From Candidatus Didemnitutus sp. (GTDB lineage Bacteria > Verrucomicrobiota > Verrucomicrobiia > Opitutales > Opitutaceae), in contig JAHCAY010000001.1 of assembly GCA_019634575.1 (NCBI GenBank), forward strand, positions 2,604,001 through 2,668,000: a DNA stretch of 64,000 bases, in the 5' to 3' direction. The stretch's first letter is position 1, and the number at the start of each line of letters is the position of its first letter. Positions 34,341-43,401 of this stretch are shown one piece after another. Under the pieces are notes generated by a model that was not told the origin of the DNA, searched no databases, and saw nothing but the letters and a program-made list of their open reading frames with translations. The translations under genes were made by a program, and so were the position numbers.

Positions 34341-36356
34341 TCACGGCGCCTTCAAGTGCTGCGCGAGGAAGCGCTCGATGGTCTGGTAGAATTTCACGCC
34401 CTTGTCGTGGCTGGGAATCCAGTGGCCGACTTCGTTCAGGTAGAGCGTCTGCGGCGGCCGGCCGACTTTGGTCAGCGCCGCGGCCATCGCCTCCGAATGT
34501 TCGAACGGCACGGTGCTGTCGGCCTTGCCGTGGATGAGCAGGAGCGGCGCCGTCATCCGGTCGGCCATGTTTACCGGTGAGACGGCGGCGAGTCGTTGCT
34601 GGACGGCGGGGTCGTCCATGTCGCCGATGCGCTTGCTCCAGTAATAATAGGATTCCTTGGCCGCATCGTCGGCGCGGCCCCTCCACAGGAGCGGCCAGTC
34701 CGCAACGCCGGCGTAGGAAATGCCGCAACGATACATCGCGGGCGTGTGCGCGAGCGCGAAGAGCGTGCTGTAGCCGCCGTAGCTGCCGCCCATGATCGCG
34801 AGGCGGCGCGGATCGGCGATGCCCTGCTTCACGACCCATTCGGTCATGTCGGTGATGTCGTCCTGAATCTTGCCGCCGATTTCCTTCGCGCCTTGGTCGA
34901 GGAAATCCGCGCCGTAGCCGGAGGAGCCGCGATAGTTGACCTGCAACACGGCGTAGCCGCGGTTGGCGAGGAATTGCACGATCGGATCGAAACCCCAGAC
35001 GTCGCGCACCCACGGGCCGCCATGCACCAGCGTCACCATCGGCAGATCGCGCTGCGGCCGGCCGGTGGGCACAGTGAGGTAGCCGTGCAGCGCCAGCCCG
35101 TCGCGCGCGGCGCAGGCGATCGGGTAGGTGTCGGCCATGTTCTCGGGCTTGATCCACGGACAGCGGCGCGCGAGCACGCGGACCTTGCCGGTCTCGAGAT
35201 CCACGAGGGTGTAGAAGCCGGGCTCGCGTGCGGAGTAGGACAGCACGAGCAGGCGCTTCACCGCGTCGTCCATGCTGACGATCAGGTTCACATGGTCCGG
35301 GTGCATCTGCTGGATCTGCTTCTGGATATTTTCCAGATCGGGATTGAACCAGTATTCGTGCGGCCCATCGGTGACGTAGCGCACGCCGAGGAGGCGCTGG
35401 TAACCTTCCGAAAAAATCGGCTTGGCCAGTTCCTCGCCCGCGAACTCCGGCGTCCACTCCGGCGGCGTGAGATCGTAATCGCCCGCGCGGAACAGCGGCG
35501 CCTCGGCCACCGTCCCCGTTTTCAAGTCGAGTTCGGCCAGTTCCCAGCGCCGCGTCGGTCCCTCGCGCGAGAGGTAAAGCGTGCCGCCGTCGGCGCTGAT
35601 GCCGGAGAGCCAGAAATGCCGCGCGCGTTCGCCCAGCTCGCGTTGGCGCCACGGTTGGCCGGGGTCGTCGCGCTGGATCAGTTGGTAGGGGTCTTCGACT
35701 TTCTCGCCCTTCACGACGCCGAACCGCACTTCGCCGTCCCACCCTTGCAGCCACTGCGCGACACGGCCGGGATTCAGGATGTAGGTGCGGAACATCGCGC
35801 TCGCCGCGTCCATCTCCAGCACGTTCGGGAACCACTCGGCTTTCTTGCCCCAGCCCTTGTGGTCGAAATCGTTGAGCAGAATCCGCTGCTTGTCGGGCCC
35901 GCGGTGGCCGAGCACCTCGTCGGTCCAGAGATAATTGGCATCGCCGCGCTGGGTCTCGTGGCGAATCCAGCCGGTGAGGCCGGTCATCATGCTGAAGTTG
36001 CGGTTGATCGCCGCCAGTCCGCCTTCCCAGATCAACAAGCGCTCGGAGGTCAGCCAATCGAAGCCGGCCACCGGCCAGTAGCCGTAGCTGAACGACCGCG
36101 CGCGCTCCGTCTCCAGCGGCATCACGCCCAACTCGAACCGCTTCTCGCGCGCGAAGCGGTAACCGAGCTGCTTGCCGTCAGGCGAGAGTTTGGCGGCCGT
36201 GATGTCGGGCGGCCGCGCGAAGTCCTCGACGGGCAGGAGCGGCGGCACCGCCGACGCACCGGTTGATTTCTCCGCGTCCGTCCGCGCTTCCGCGCACGCC
36301 AGCAACGCGAGCCCCGCCAGCCCGCACAGGGTGGCCCTCCCGAAGTGCCGATTCAT
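34341..36356 (-). CDS. Prolyl-oligopeptidase (S9) family peptidase A
   Basis: 671 residues. The leader MNRHFGRATLCGLAGLALLA ends at ACA, a possible lipobox or signal cleavage site. A beta-propeller domain (about 40-390) precedes the alpha/beta-hydrolase domain with nucleophile S525 in IMGGSYGGYST, Asp in IHGKADSTVP and His in EVGHWIPS; all three catalytic residues are present. Third of three tandem S9 genes. Confidence 0.93.
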   Translation of the reverse strand: MNRHFGRATLCGLAGLALLACAEARTDAEKSTGASAVPPLLPVEDFARPPDITAAKLSPDGKQLGYRFAREKRFELGVMPLETERARSFSYGYWPVAGFDWLTSERLLIWEGGLAAINRNFSMMTGLTGWIRHETQRGDANYLWTDEVLGHRGPDKQRILLNDFDHKGWGKKAEWFPNVLEMDAASAMFRTYILNPGRVAQWLQGWDGEVRFGVVKGEKVEDPYQLIQRDDPGQPWRQRELGERARHFWLSGISADGGTLYLSREGPTRRWELAELDLKTGTVAEAPLFRAGDYDLTPPEWTPEFAGEELAKPIFSEGYQRLLGVRYVTDGPHEYWFNPDLENIQKQIQQMHPDHVNLIVSMDDAVKRLLVLSYSAREPGFYTLVDLETGKVRVLARRCPWIKPENMADTYPIACAARDGLALHGYLTVPTGRPQRDLPMVTLVHGGPWVRDVWGFDPIVQFLANRGYAVLQVNYRGSSGYGADFLDQGAKEIGGKIQDDITDMTEWVVKQGIADPRRLAIMGGSYGGYSTLFALAHTPAMYRCGISYAGVADWPLLWRGRADDAAKESYYYWSKRIGDMDDPAVQQRLAAVSPVNMADRMTAPLLLIHGKADSTVPFEHSEAMAAALTKVGRPPQTLYLNEVGHWIPSHDKGVKFYQTIERFLAQHLKAP

Positions 36357-36456
36357 GCCCGATGTTCTGCCGCCGCGCTGACGCCCTCGCAAACGAAAAG
36401 CCGCGCCGCGCGAGCGCGCGTGTTCCCTCACAAGCGAGCACACGGAGGCACGCCGA

Positions 36457-38505
36457 TCATTTCGCCGCCGCCGCGGCGGGCGGACGCGGACGGAGGTTCG
36501 AGGCGAGGAATCGCGCGATATCCGTGAGGAACTCCTCGCCGGGATCGCCGCGAAGATAGCCGTGCCCCACCAAGTCGAAGGTTTTCAGTTCAACTGCCTT
36601 TCGCTCGCGCTTCAGGGCGGCTTTCATCGCCTGCGCCTGCGCCACGGGGACCACCTGATCGGTCTCGCTGTGCATGAGCAGTATCGGTCCCTGGATTTCC
36701 TTCGCCCGGGCGACGGGCGAATTGTCGATGAGGGACCGCGCCGACGCCGAGCCTTCCGCGAGGTCGAGCGCCTGCATCCAGAAAGCATACATCCGGGCAT
36801 ACTCCGGCGAATCCTTGCGCCGGGCCAGATCCTGCCAGTCGCACAACGCACCGACGCCCACCCCGCAACGATAGAGTTCCGGGCTCCGACCCATTGCGCT
36901 CAACGCCGCATAGCCGCCCAGACCGAGCCCCATGATCGCGATGCGCTGCGGATCGGCGATCCGCCGCTGCACCACCCAGCGCGTCGCGTCCACCACGTCG
37001 TCGACGATCGCGCCGAAATTTCCATCGCGCCCGGATCGCCGGAAACGCTCCCCGTAGCCGGGCGAGCCCCGGTAGTTCACCTGCAACACGGCGTAACCGC
37101 GATTCGCGATGAATTGCACGGTGGCGTCGTAACCCCACACATCACGGACACCCGGGCCGTCGTGAACCATCACCACCAGCGGAAGCCTCGTCTGGCCCGC
37201 GCCCGGCGGCAATGTCAGGTAACCGTGCAGCGGCAGTCCGTCGCGCGCTTTCAGGGCGATGGGAAACATTTCCGCCGCCTCCTGCGGATTCACCCAACGC
37301 CGCACCGACGCGACCGGTTTCATTTTCCACGTCTCCTGGTTGAGAAGGAAGAATGCGCCGGGACTTTTCGCCGAACTGGAAAAAACGAGCAGGTTCCGCC
37401 CGGCCGCGTCGGTGTCGACCACGATGCTCACCTGGTCGGGGAATACGGCATCCAGTTTCTGCTGAATCTCCGCCATGCCCGCATCGAACCAGTGCTGCTT
37501 CGGGCCGTCGGCGACGTAGCGGACCCCGAGCAACCGACCGGTGCCGTGCTCGAAGAACAGCGCAGGGAGCCGCTGTCCGCCGATTCTCAGCGTCGCGGCG
37601 GACGCCACGTCGTATTCCGGGTCGGCGAAAACCAAGCGGGCTTGCGTCGGCTGCGCGCTCAAATCGTAAGCGTAGAGCGCCCAACGCCCGTCCTCGCCCA
37701 GCTGCGAGAAATAAAGCTGCTGCGCCCGCACCGCCAGCACCTGCGTCTCTCCAGGCCGCAACTTCACGTCAGGCCGCTCGCGCCACGCGCCGCCCTGGAG
37801 CTCGCGATCTCGCACTTGCAGCAAACCATTCTCCGCCACCAACGCGACGCGCAGCATGCCTTTTTCGTCGGCCAACCAGAAGTTCACGTCGCCGGGATTC
37901 TTTTCCACCTGCCGGTATTCGCCCGTGCGAATGTCCATTTCCACCACGTTGGGATGCAGCCACTCCTTGTCGGACGGCGCTTGTTGCATCAGCGCGGTCC
38001 GCGAGTCGAAGACGTGCAGCACCACATCCTGGATCAGGTTGTCGGCCGATCCGGAAAACTGCTGGCGCCTGCGGCTGTCGCCGGAGAGACCGATCCAGTT
38101 TTCCGCACGCTTGTCCGCCGAGCTCACTCCTCCGGTGCTGTCGGTGGCCGGCACGCCCGAATAGATGATCACCCGCTCGTCCCCTGCCCAGTCGAAGTCG
38201 TCGACCTGCTTGAAATACCAATAATCCAGTTTCGAGCTCGCGACATTGCCCAGGCGCACGGACTGCGCCTTGCCGGATGCCAGCTCGAGCAGCGTCACCA
38301 TGCGCCGATCCTCGCCAAAAGTCACCATCCCCAGCATCTCGCCGTCCGGAGACAGTTTGGCGCCGAGCACCTCGTCCATGCGCGCGAAATCCTTCACCGG
38401 TATGAGCCGCGGCACGCTGCCGCCGGCGGCTTTTTCCTCGGCGCACGCGACCGCCGCGAGCGCTGCCAGCCCGCACAGGGTGGCCCTCCCGAAGTGCCGA
38501 TTCAT
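36457..38505 (-). CDS. S9-family peptidase homolog B lacking the catalytic serine
   Basis: 682 residues with the same leader (MNRHFGRATLCGLAALAAVA). The propeller and hydrolase domains are intact and the Asp (SETDQVVP) and His (VGHGYLRGD) positions remain. The nucleophile motif reads IMGLGLGGYAAL instead of IMG(G/A)SYGGYST: residue 528 is Gly where S9 enzymes have Ser. It is therefore likely non-catalytic, perhaps a binding or regulatory partner of its neighbours. The reading frame is otherwise unbroken. Confidence 0.9.
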   Translation of the reverse strand: MNRHFGRATLCGLAALAAVACAEEKAAGGSVPRLIPVKDFARMDEVLGAKLSPDGEMLGMVTFGEDRRMVTLLELASGKAQSVRLGNVASSKLDYWYFKQVDDFDWAGDERVIIYSGVPATDSTGGVSSADKRAENWIGLSGDSRRRQQFSGSADNLIQDVVLHVFDSRTALMQQAPSDKEWLHPNVVEMDIRTGEYRQVEKNPGDVNFWLADEKGMLRVALVAENGLLQVRDRELQGGAWRERPDVKLRPGETQVLAVRAQQLYFSQLGEDGRWALYAYDLSAQPTQARLVFADPEYDVASAATLRIGGQRLPALFFEHGTGRLLGVRYVADGPKQHWFDAGMAEIQQKLDAVFPDQVSIVVDTDAAGRNLLVFSSSAKSPGAFFLLNQETWKMKPVASVRRWVNPQEAAEMFPIALKARDGLPLHGYLTLPPGAGQTRLPLVVMVHDGPGVRDVWGYDATVQFIANRGYAVLQVNYRGSPGYGERFRRSGRDGNFGAIVDDVVDATRWVVQRRIADPQRIAIMGLGLGGYAALSAMGRSPELYRCGVGVGALCDWQDLARRKDSPEYARMYAFWMQALDLAEGSASARSLIDNSPVARAKEIQGPILLMHSETDQVVPVAQAQAMKAALKRERKAVELKTFDLVGHGYLRGDPGEEFLTDIARFLASNLRPRPPAAAAAK

Positions 38506-38590
38506 GCCCGATGTTTTGCCGCCGCGCTGACGCCCTCGCAAACGAAAAGCCGCGCCCGACGCGCGGTCCTTCGCGCGCCGCGCTCGCGTC

Positions 38591-40576
38591 TCACGGCGCG
38601 AGGTTCTTCGCGAGGAAGGCTTCGAGCTTCGTCAGGAATTCGGCGCCTTTCTTGTCGGACGGCCACCAATGACCCACCTGATCGAGGAACATCGTCTCCG
38701 GCGGATGGCCGGCCTTTTTCAGCGCCGACACCATCGCGCGGGCCTGGCGGATCGGCACGCGACTGTCATCCTCGCCGTGCATGATGAAGAGCGGAGCGGT
38801 GATCTTCGCAGCGAGATTCACCGGTGACACGTCGGCGAGTCGATGCTTCTCCTCGGGATTGTCGATGCCGCCGATCTGCGTGCGCCACCAGTTGATGGCT
38901 TCAATCAGGTGCTCCTCGATCAAATCGTCGGAAAGGCTGACCCAATTCGTCACCGCCATGCAGGCGACACCGCAACGGAACAAGTCCGGCGTGCGGGCGA
39001 GCGCCATCAGGGTGCTGTAGCCGCCGTAACTCGCGCCCATGATCGCGACGCGGCGCGGATCGGCGAAGTCCTGCTTCACCGCCCAACGCGTCATGTCCTC
39101 GATGTCGTCCTCGATCTTGGCGCCGATTTCGTGGCGCCCCTTCAGGTAGAATTCGTCGCCGTAGCCGCCCGAGCCGCGGTAGTTCACCTGCAGCACGGCG
39201 TAGCCGCGATTGGCGAGGAACTGCACGAGCGGATCGAAACCCCATTCGTCGCGCACGCCGTAGGGACCGCCGTGCACGAAGACGACCATGGGGTGATTCT
39301 TTTGGCCGCGCCCGACGGGGATCGTGAGGTAGCCATTGATCTCCAGTCCATCGCGCGCCTTGCAGGCGACGGGGAACATGTCCGCCATTTCCGAAGCCTT
39401 GATCCAGGGCCGCACGGCGGCGAGCGGCTTGCTTTGGCCGCTTTCGAGATCGAGGAGCGTGAAATACCCCGCCTCGCGCGCCGAGAACGAGTAGACGAGC
39501 ATCCGGTGCAACTCGCGATCCATATTGACGATCAGGTTCACGAGTCCCGGATGCGCCGCATCGATCTGCTTCTGCAACGTGGCGAGCGCGGGCTCGAACC
39601 AGAATTGGCGCGGGCCTTCCGTGACGTAGCGCACGCCGAGCAATCGCTGGTGTTTCGGGGAGAATATCGCCGACTGCACGTCGTATTTGTCGTGTTGGAA
39701 GAGCGGTCCGCTCACCTCGCCGGTCGCGAGGTTGTGCGCGTAGAGCGCCTTGCGGCCCTTCGCGTTGGGTTTGAAGACATACAGTGTCTCGCCGTCGCCG
39801 GCGATGCCCGCGAAGCCGTGGCCGATCGTGTCCTGGCCGAACGGGATCGGCTGGCTCCACGCGTCGTCGGGTTTGCGGCGGAAGATCAGGCTCGCGTTCA
39901 CGCCGTCGCTCACGAGGCCGAAACGCACCGCGCCATTCCAGTCCGCGAGCCACGCGCTGACGTTGCCCGGGTTTTTCATCACGGAATTGAACGCGCCATT
40001 CTCGGTGTTGAGCCGGAAAACGTCGGGGTGCACGCGGTCCGCGCCGACCTCGGTGGGTGCCACGCTCACCAGCAGCCGCTTGGCATCATACAGTTTCTCG
40101 TGAATGATCGCGTCCGGGAGAAAAAGCTCCGGCGCGCCGAGCGAATACTGGCCCGGATGCTCATCGGCCCAGCGACCGAAACCCGTCAGATAACGCAGGT
40201 GCTCGCGATTCGCATCCACGGCCACCCAGCCCATCGAGGTCATCATCACGATGCGGCGATCGCCGACCCACTCGAAGCCGTAGACGTCGTTCTTGAATTG
40301 GAAGGCCTTGTCCCGCCTCGCCCAGAGAAACTCGGCCTTCCCCGTCGCGACATCGAGGAAACCGACGCCCGAATTCTCTTCCTTCTGCACGATGTAGCCG
40401 ACGTAGGCCCCATCCGGCGAAAGCGCAGGCGAGAAAAACTGCGGCGCGCGCGCGAAATCCTCCACCGGTATGAGCCGCGGCACGCTGCCGCCGGCGGGCT
40501 TCTTCTCGTCGGCGCACGCGATCGCCGCGAGCGCTGCCAGCCCGCACAGGGTGGCCCTCCCGAAGTGCCGATTCAT
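38591..40576 (-). CDS. Prolyl-oligopeptidase (S9) family peptidase C
   Basis: 661 residues, leader MNRHFGRATLCGLAALAAIA. The catalytic triad is intact: S516 in IMGASYGGYST, Asp in MHGEDDSRVP and His in DQVGHWWPS. N-terminal propeller at about 35-380. The first of the three tandem genes in transcription order; gaps to B and B to A are 85 and 100 bp. Confidence 0.93.
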   Translation of the reverse strand: MNRHFGRATLCGLAALAAIACADEKKPAGGSVPRLIPVEDFARAPQFFSPALSPDGAYVGYIVQKEENSGVGFLDVATGKAEFLWARRDKAFQFKNDVYGFEWVGDRRIVMMTSMGWVAVDANREHLRYLTGFGRWADEHPGQYSLGAPELFLPDAIIHEKLYDAKRLLVSVAPTEVGADRVHPDVFRLNTENGAFNSVMKNPGNVSAWLADWNGAVRFGLVSDGVNASLIFRRKPDDAWSQPIPFGQDTIGHGFAGIAGDGETLYVFKPNAKGRKALYAHNLATGEVSGPLFQHDKYDVQSAIFSPKHQRLLGVRYVTEGPRQFWFEPALATLQKQIDAAHPGLVNLIVNMDRELHRMLVYSFSAREAGYFTLLDLESGQSKPLAAVRPWIKASEMADMFPVACKARDGLEINGYLTIPVGRGQKNHPMVVFVHGGPYGVRDEWGFDPLVQFLANRGYAVLQVNYRGSGGYGDEFYLKGRHEIGAKIEDDIEDMTRWAVKQDFADPRRVAIMGASYGGYSTLMALARTPDLFRCGVACMAVTNWVSLSDDLIEEHLIEAINWWRTQIGGIDNPEEKHRLADVSPVNLAAKITAPLFIMHGEDDSRVPIRQARAMVSALKKAGHPPETMFLDQVGHWWPSDKKGAEFLTKLEAFLAKNLAP

Positions 40577-40704
40577 GCCGCCTCTTCTGCCGGCCGCCCC
40601 GCGACGCCGCAACCGCATTTGCGCCCGCGCGGCCGCCGCCGCGACCGTGGTTCGAAATCTTTCTCGTTCTCCTTCCCGTTCCGCGTTCTCCTTCCGGCAT
40701 CCTC

Positions 40705-41082
40705 ATGAAAATCGTCTCCACCCCCCACGCCCCCGCGGCCATCGGGCCCTATTCCCAAGCGATCGACACCGGCGCCTACGTCTTCTGCTCCGGCCAGATT
40801 CCGATCGACCCCGCCACCGGCAAGCTCTGCTCCGACGACTTCGAGGCGCAGACCAAGCAGGTCCTCGCCAACGTCGCCGCCGTCCTCGCCGCCGCCGGCC
40901 TCACCACACAGCACGTCGTGAAATCCACCGTATTCCTCAAGGACATGGCGGACTTCCCGAAACTGAATCCGCTCTACGAAGCCGCCTTCGCCCCGCACAA
41001 GCCCGCACGCTCCACCGTCCAGGTCGCCAAGCTCCCGCTCGACTCGCGCGTCGAGATCGAGGTCATCGCGTTCCGCGGTTGA
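40705..41082 (+). CDS. ridA: RidA-family reactive intermediate deaminase
   Basis: 125 residues. It hydrolyses 2-aminoacrylate-type enamines/imines to keto acids and ammonia. Signatures are AIGPYSQAI, GQIPIDPATG, the Arg-containing PARSTVQVAKLPLD and VEIEVIAF. Divergent from the S9 genes. The stop overlaps the next start (TTGA). Confidence 0.95.
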   Translation: MKIVSTPHAPAAIGPYSQAIDTGAYVFCSGQIPIDPATGKLCSDDFEAQTKQVLANVAAVLAAAGLTTQHVVKSTVFLKDMADFPKLNPLYEAAFAPHKPARSTVQVAKLPLDSRVEIEVIAFRG

Positions 41083-42110
41083 GCCCTCGCCTCACGCTTC
41101 TCGCGGCGCTGAGCCTCGCGCTCGGCGCCACGGCCCGCGGCAACGACGACCCGATCTGGCACGACCTCTCGGTGCGGCGCGGCTCGTTCACGGTCCTCAC
41201 GGAGAACGACAAATACTTCGCCGGCACCGACCGGCACTACACCAACGGCTTCAAGTTCCTTTGGCTCGGCGAGACGACCCTCGACCGGTCGCAACAGCTC
41301 CTGAAGAAGGTCTCGGAATTCATCCCCACGCTGCGCGGTATCGAGGCCCAGCAACGCTACAAGGTCGGCCTCGCCCTCGGGCAGGACATCTACACGCCCA
41401 CCGACACCGCGACCACCACCCGCATCCCCGACGACCGCCCCTACGCCGGCTGGCTCTACGCCTCGATGCTCGCGCAGGCGCAGGAGAAGGACGGCAGCAT
41501 GCTCCGTATCGTCGAGCTCTCCCTCGGCGTCGTCGGCCCCTCCGCCCTCGGACAGGAAGCGCAGAACGGCTGGCACGACGTCATCCACGTCCCGCACGCC
41601 CAAGGCTGGGCCAACCAGCTCCACGACGAACCCGCGCTCATGCTCTCGTGGGAACGCCGCTACCGGAACTACACCTTCATCGCCGACGGCCACCGGCTCT
41701 TCGACTTCATCAGCCGCGCCCGCATCACCCTCGGCAACGTCTACACGCACCTCGCCGCCGGCGCGCGCGTGCGCCTCGGCTGGAATCTCCCGCCCGATTT
41801 CGGCGCCGACCTCATCCGCCCCGCCGGCGGCAGCATGGCCAACGCCCGCGCCAAGGCCGGTTTCTCCACCCACCTCTTCCTCAGCGCCGAAGCCCGCGCC
41901 GTCGCCCGCAACATCTTCCTCGACGGCAACACCTGGCGCGACAGCCACTCGGTCGACAAACGCCCGTTCATGGGCGACTTCGCCGGCGGCCTCGTCGTCG
42001 CGCTCCCGCGCTTCCAGGTCACCTACACGCAGAACATGCGCACGAAGGAATTCCGCGGCCAGCCGCGCAACGACGTCTTCGGCTCCATCGCGCTGACCTG
42101 GTTCTACTGA
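41079..42110 (+). CDS. LpxR-like outer-membrane lipid A deacylase family protein
   Basis: 343 residues from a TTG start overlapping the ridA stop. A signal peptide (about 1-20, LTLLAALSLALGATARG) precedes the family's conserved motif LTENDKYFAGTDRHYTNGFK and later DRPYAGWLYASM, NGWHDVIHVPHAQGWANQLH and C-terminal VFGSIALTWFY. Known members remove the 3'-acyloxyacyl group of lipid A. The Asn/Asp and His ligand regions are present, so activity is plausible. No upstream ATG is in frame. Confidence 0.86.
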   Translation: MSPRLTLLAALSLALGATARGNDDPIWHDLSVRRGSFTVLTENDKYFAGTDRHYTNGFKFLWLGETTLDRSQQLLKKVSEFIPTLRGIEAQQRYKVGLALGQDIYTPTDTATTTRIPDDRPYAGWLYASMLAQAQEKDGSMLRIVELSLGVVGPSALGQEAQNGWHDVIHVPHAQGWANQLHDEPALMLSWERRYRNYTFIADGHRLFDFISRARITLGNVYTHLAAGARVRLGWNLPPDFGADLIRPAGGSMANARAKAGFSTHLFLSAEARAVARNIFLDGNTWRDSHSVDKRPFMGDFAGGLVVALPRFQVTYTQNMRTKEFRGQPRNDVFGSIALTWFY

Positions 42111-42183
42111 GCAATCCGTAGCGGCGAGCACCAGCGAGCCGACCGCACGACCGCTCGCTCCCTGCCGCCACGAATCCACTCAT

Positions 42184-42271
42184 GTAGGAGCCTGCTCGCA
42201 GGCGACCAAAGACACTCGCCCGCGTGAGTCGTTTCCGATTCCGGAGAAATCCCCTGCAAGCCGGCTCCTAC
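42184..42271. repeat. Pair of inverted GTAGGAGC-type REP hairpins
   Basis: GTAG (42184-42187) followed by GAGCCTGCTCGCAGGCGA, a hairpin with 6-bp arms GCCTGC/GCAGGC. The inverted copy ends CCGGCTCCTAC at 42261-42271. The unit resembles the GTAGGAGCnnGCTTGC REPs of Pseudomonas and is distinct from the RAYT-adjacent REP. Located between the LpxR-like gene and the BadF-type kinase. Confidence 0.75.
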
Positions 42272-42363
42272 AGCCGAGTGGCCGCCGCGCCCTCGCCCAT
42301 CGGCCCACGTCACGCCGCGGATTTTGGTTCGTCGCGCTTCCCTTTCCCGGCTTTCGTTTCCGC

Positions 42364-43275
42364 GTGGCGAACCCCTCTTACCGCATCGGCGTCGACGGCG
42401 GCGGCACCAAGACCGAACTCCTCCTCGTGGACTCCGCGGGCAACATCGTCGCGCGGCACGTCGGTCCCGGCTGCAACCCCAGCCACCTCGGCGCCGACCA
42501 GGCGCGCACGGTCCTCCTCGCCGCGCTCGAAGCCCTGCTCACCGAATCGAAGATCGAAAATCCGAAATCGAAAATTTCCGCCACCCGCCTCTACGTCGCC
42601 GGCAGTGCCGTCACCTGGCGTGAGATCGTCGCGCAGCTCCACGACTACGGCACCGTGACGCACGGGCCCGACTCGCTCCCCGTGCTCGAACTCGCCACCG
42701 GCGGCGCGCCCGGCCTCGTGTTGCACGCCGGCACCGGCTCGTTCGTCGCCGCGCGCGCGCCCGACGGCTCCGTGCACTTCGCGGGCGGGCTCGGCTGGCG
42801 TTTCGGCGATCCCGGCAGCGGCTACGAACTCGGCCGCCGCGCCATCGCCGCCGCGCTGATGGAACTCTCCGGCTGGTCGCCCGCCACCGGCCTCGGCGCT
42901 GCGCTCCAAACGCACCTCGGCCTCGCCGATGCCACCGCGATCAAGGGCGCGCTCTACGCCGATCCCGAGGTGAACGCCCGGACCGCCGCCTTCGCCCCGC
43001 GCGTGATCGAGCTCGCGCAAAACGGCTGCCGCCCCGCGCAAATCGCCCTCGCCAGCTCGGTCGGCGAACTCGTTGCGCAAGGCCGCCTCGTCACCGAAAA
43101 GCTTTTCCCCGGCGGCCAGGAAATCACCTGCGGCGTCAGCGGCGCCGTGCTCAACAATCCCGCCGCGCACGCCGCGCTCCAAGCCTTCGTCGCATCGAAC
43201 GCCTGGCCGGTGAAGCTGCATTTCATCACCGACCCGCCGAGCGCAGGCGTCCGCCGCCTCCTACTCCGCGACTGA
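42364..43275 (+). CDS. BadF/BadG/BcrA/BcrD-type sugar kinase or ATPase
   Basis: 303 residues, GTG start. ASKHA fold: phosphate loop GVDGGGTKTELLLVDSAG, second phosphate motif VLHAGTGSF and adenosine-side GGLGWRFGDPGSGYELGR. The closest functional class is N-acetylglucosamine kinase-like. Residues 61-72 (ESKIENPKSKIS) are encoded by an AATCGAAAATC repeat that also lies upstream of upp, so this loop looks like an in-frame insertion. Confidence 0.9.
   Translation: MANPSYRIGVDGGGTKTELLLVDSAGNIVARHVGPGCNPSHLGADQARTVLLAALEALLTESKIENPKSKISATRLYVAGSAVTWREIVAQLHDYGTVTHGPDSLPVLELATGGAPGLVLHAGTGSFVAARAPDGSVHFAGGLGWRFGDPGSGYELGRRAIAAALMELSGWSPATGLGAALQTHLGLADATAIKGALYADPEVNARTAAFAPRVIELAQNGCRPAQIALASSVGELVAQGRLVTEKLFPGGQEITCGVSGAVLNNPAAHAALQAFVASNAWPVKLHFITDPPSAGVRRLLLRD
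42544..42577. repeat. AATCGAAAATC repeat inserted in frame in a coding sequence
   Basis: GAATCGAAGATCGAAAATCC followed by GAAATCGAAAATTT, near-identical to the intergenic copy at 30387-30421. It translates as ESKIENPKSKI within the BadF-type kinase, between two predicted secondary-structure elements. Confidence 0.65.
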
Positions 43276-43297
43276 ACCTATTTCGATCCCCGCAGAA

Positions 43298-43374
43298 AAC
43301 CACAGATGGACACAGATACCGAACCGGTTCGTCGGCCGTTTCCTATCTGTGTCCATCTGTGTTCATCTGTGGTT
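43298..43374. repeat. ATCTGTG-type inverted repeat
   Basis: AACCACAGATGGACACAGAT at 43298-43317 pairs with 43344-43374, whose arm carries an extra TTCATCTGTG unit. It fills the gap between the kinase and sigma factor genes. Same architecture as 8814-8906. Confidence 0.75.
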
Positions 43375-43401
43375 AAATTGCTCCGCTTCGCCTGACCCCC
43401 G

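Noticed and set aside
34341..36356. The S9 trio as DPP-IV or acylaminoacyl peptidase specifically
   Set aside because: Only the family-level S9 features are visible; the substrate subclass cannot be separated without alignment.
42184..42271. Possible CRISPR array or tandem repeats
   Set aside because: Only two inverted hairpins; no regular direct repeats with unique spacers were seen anywhere in the window.
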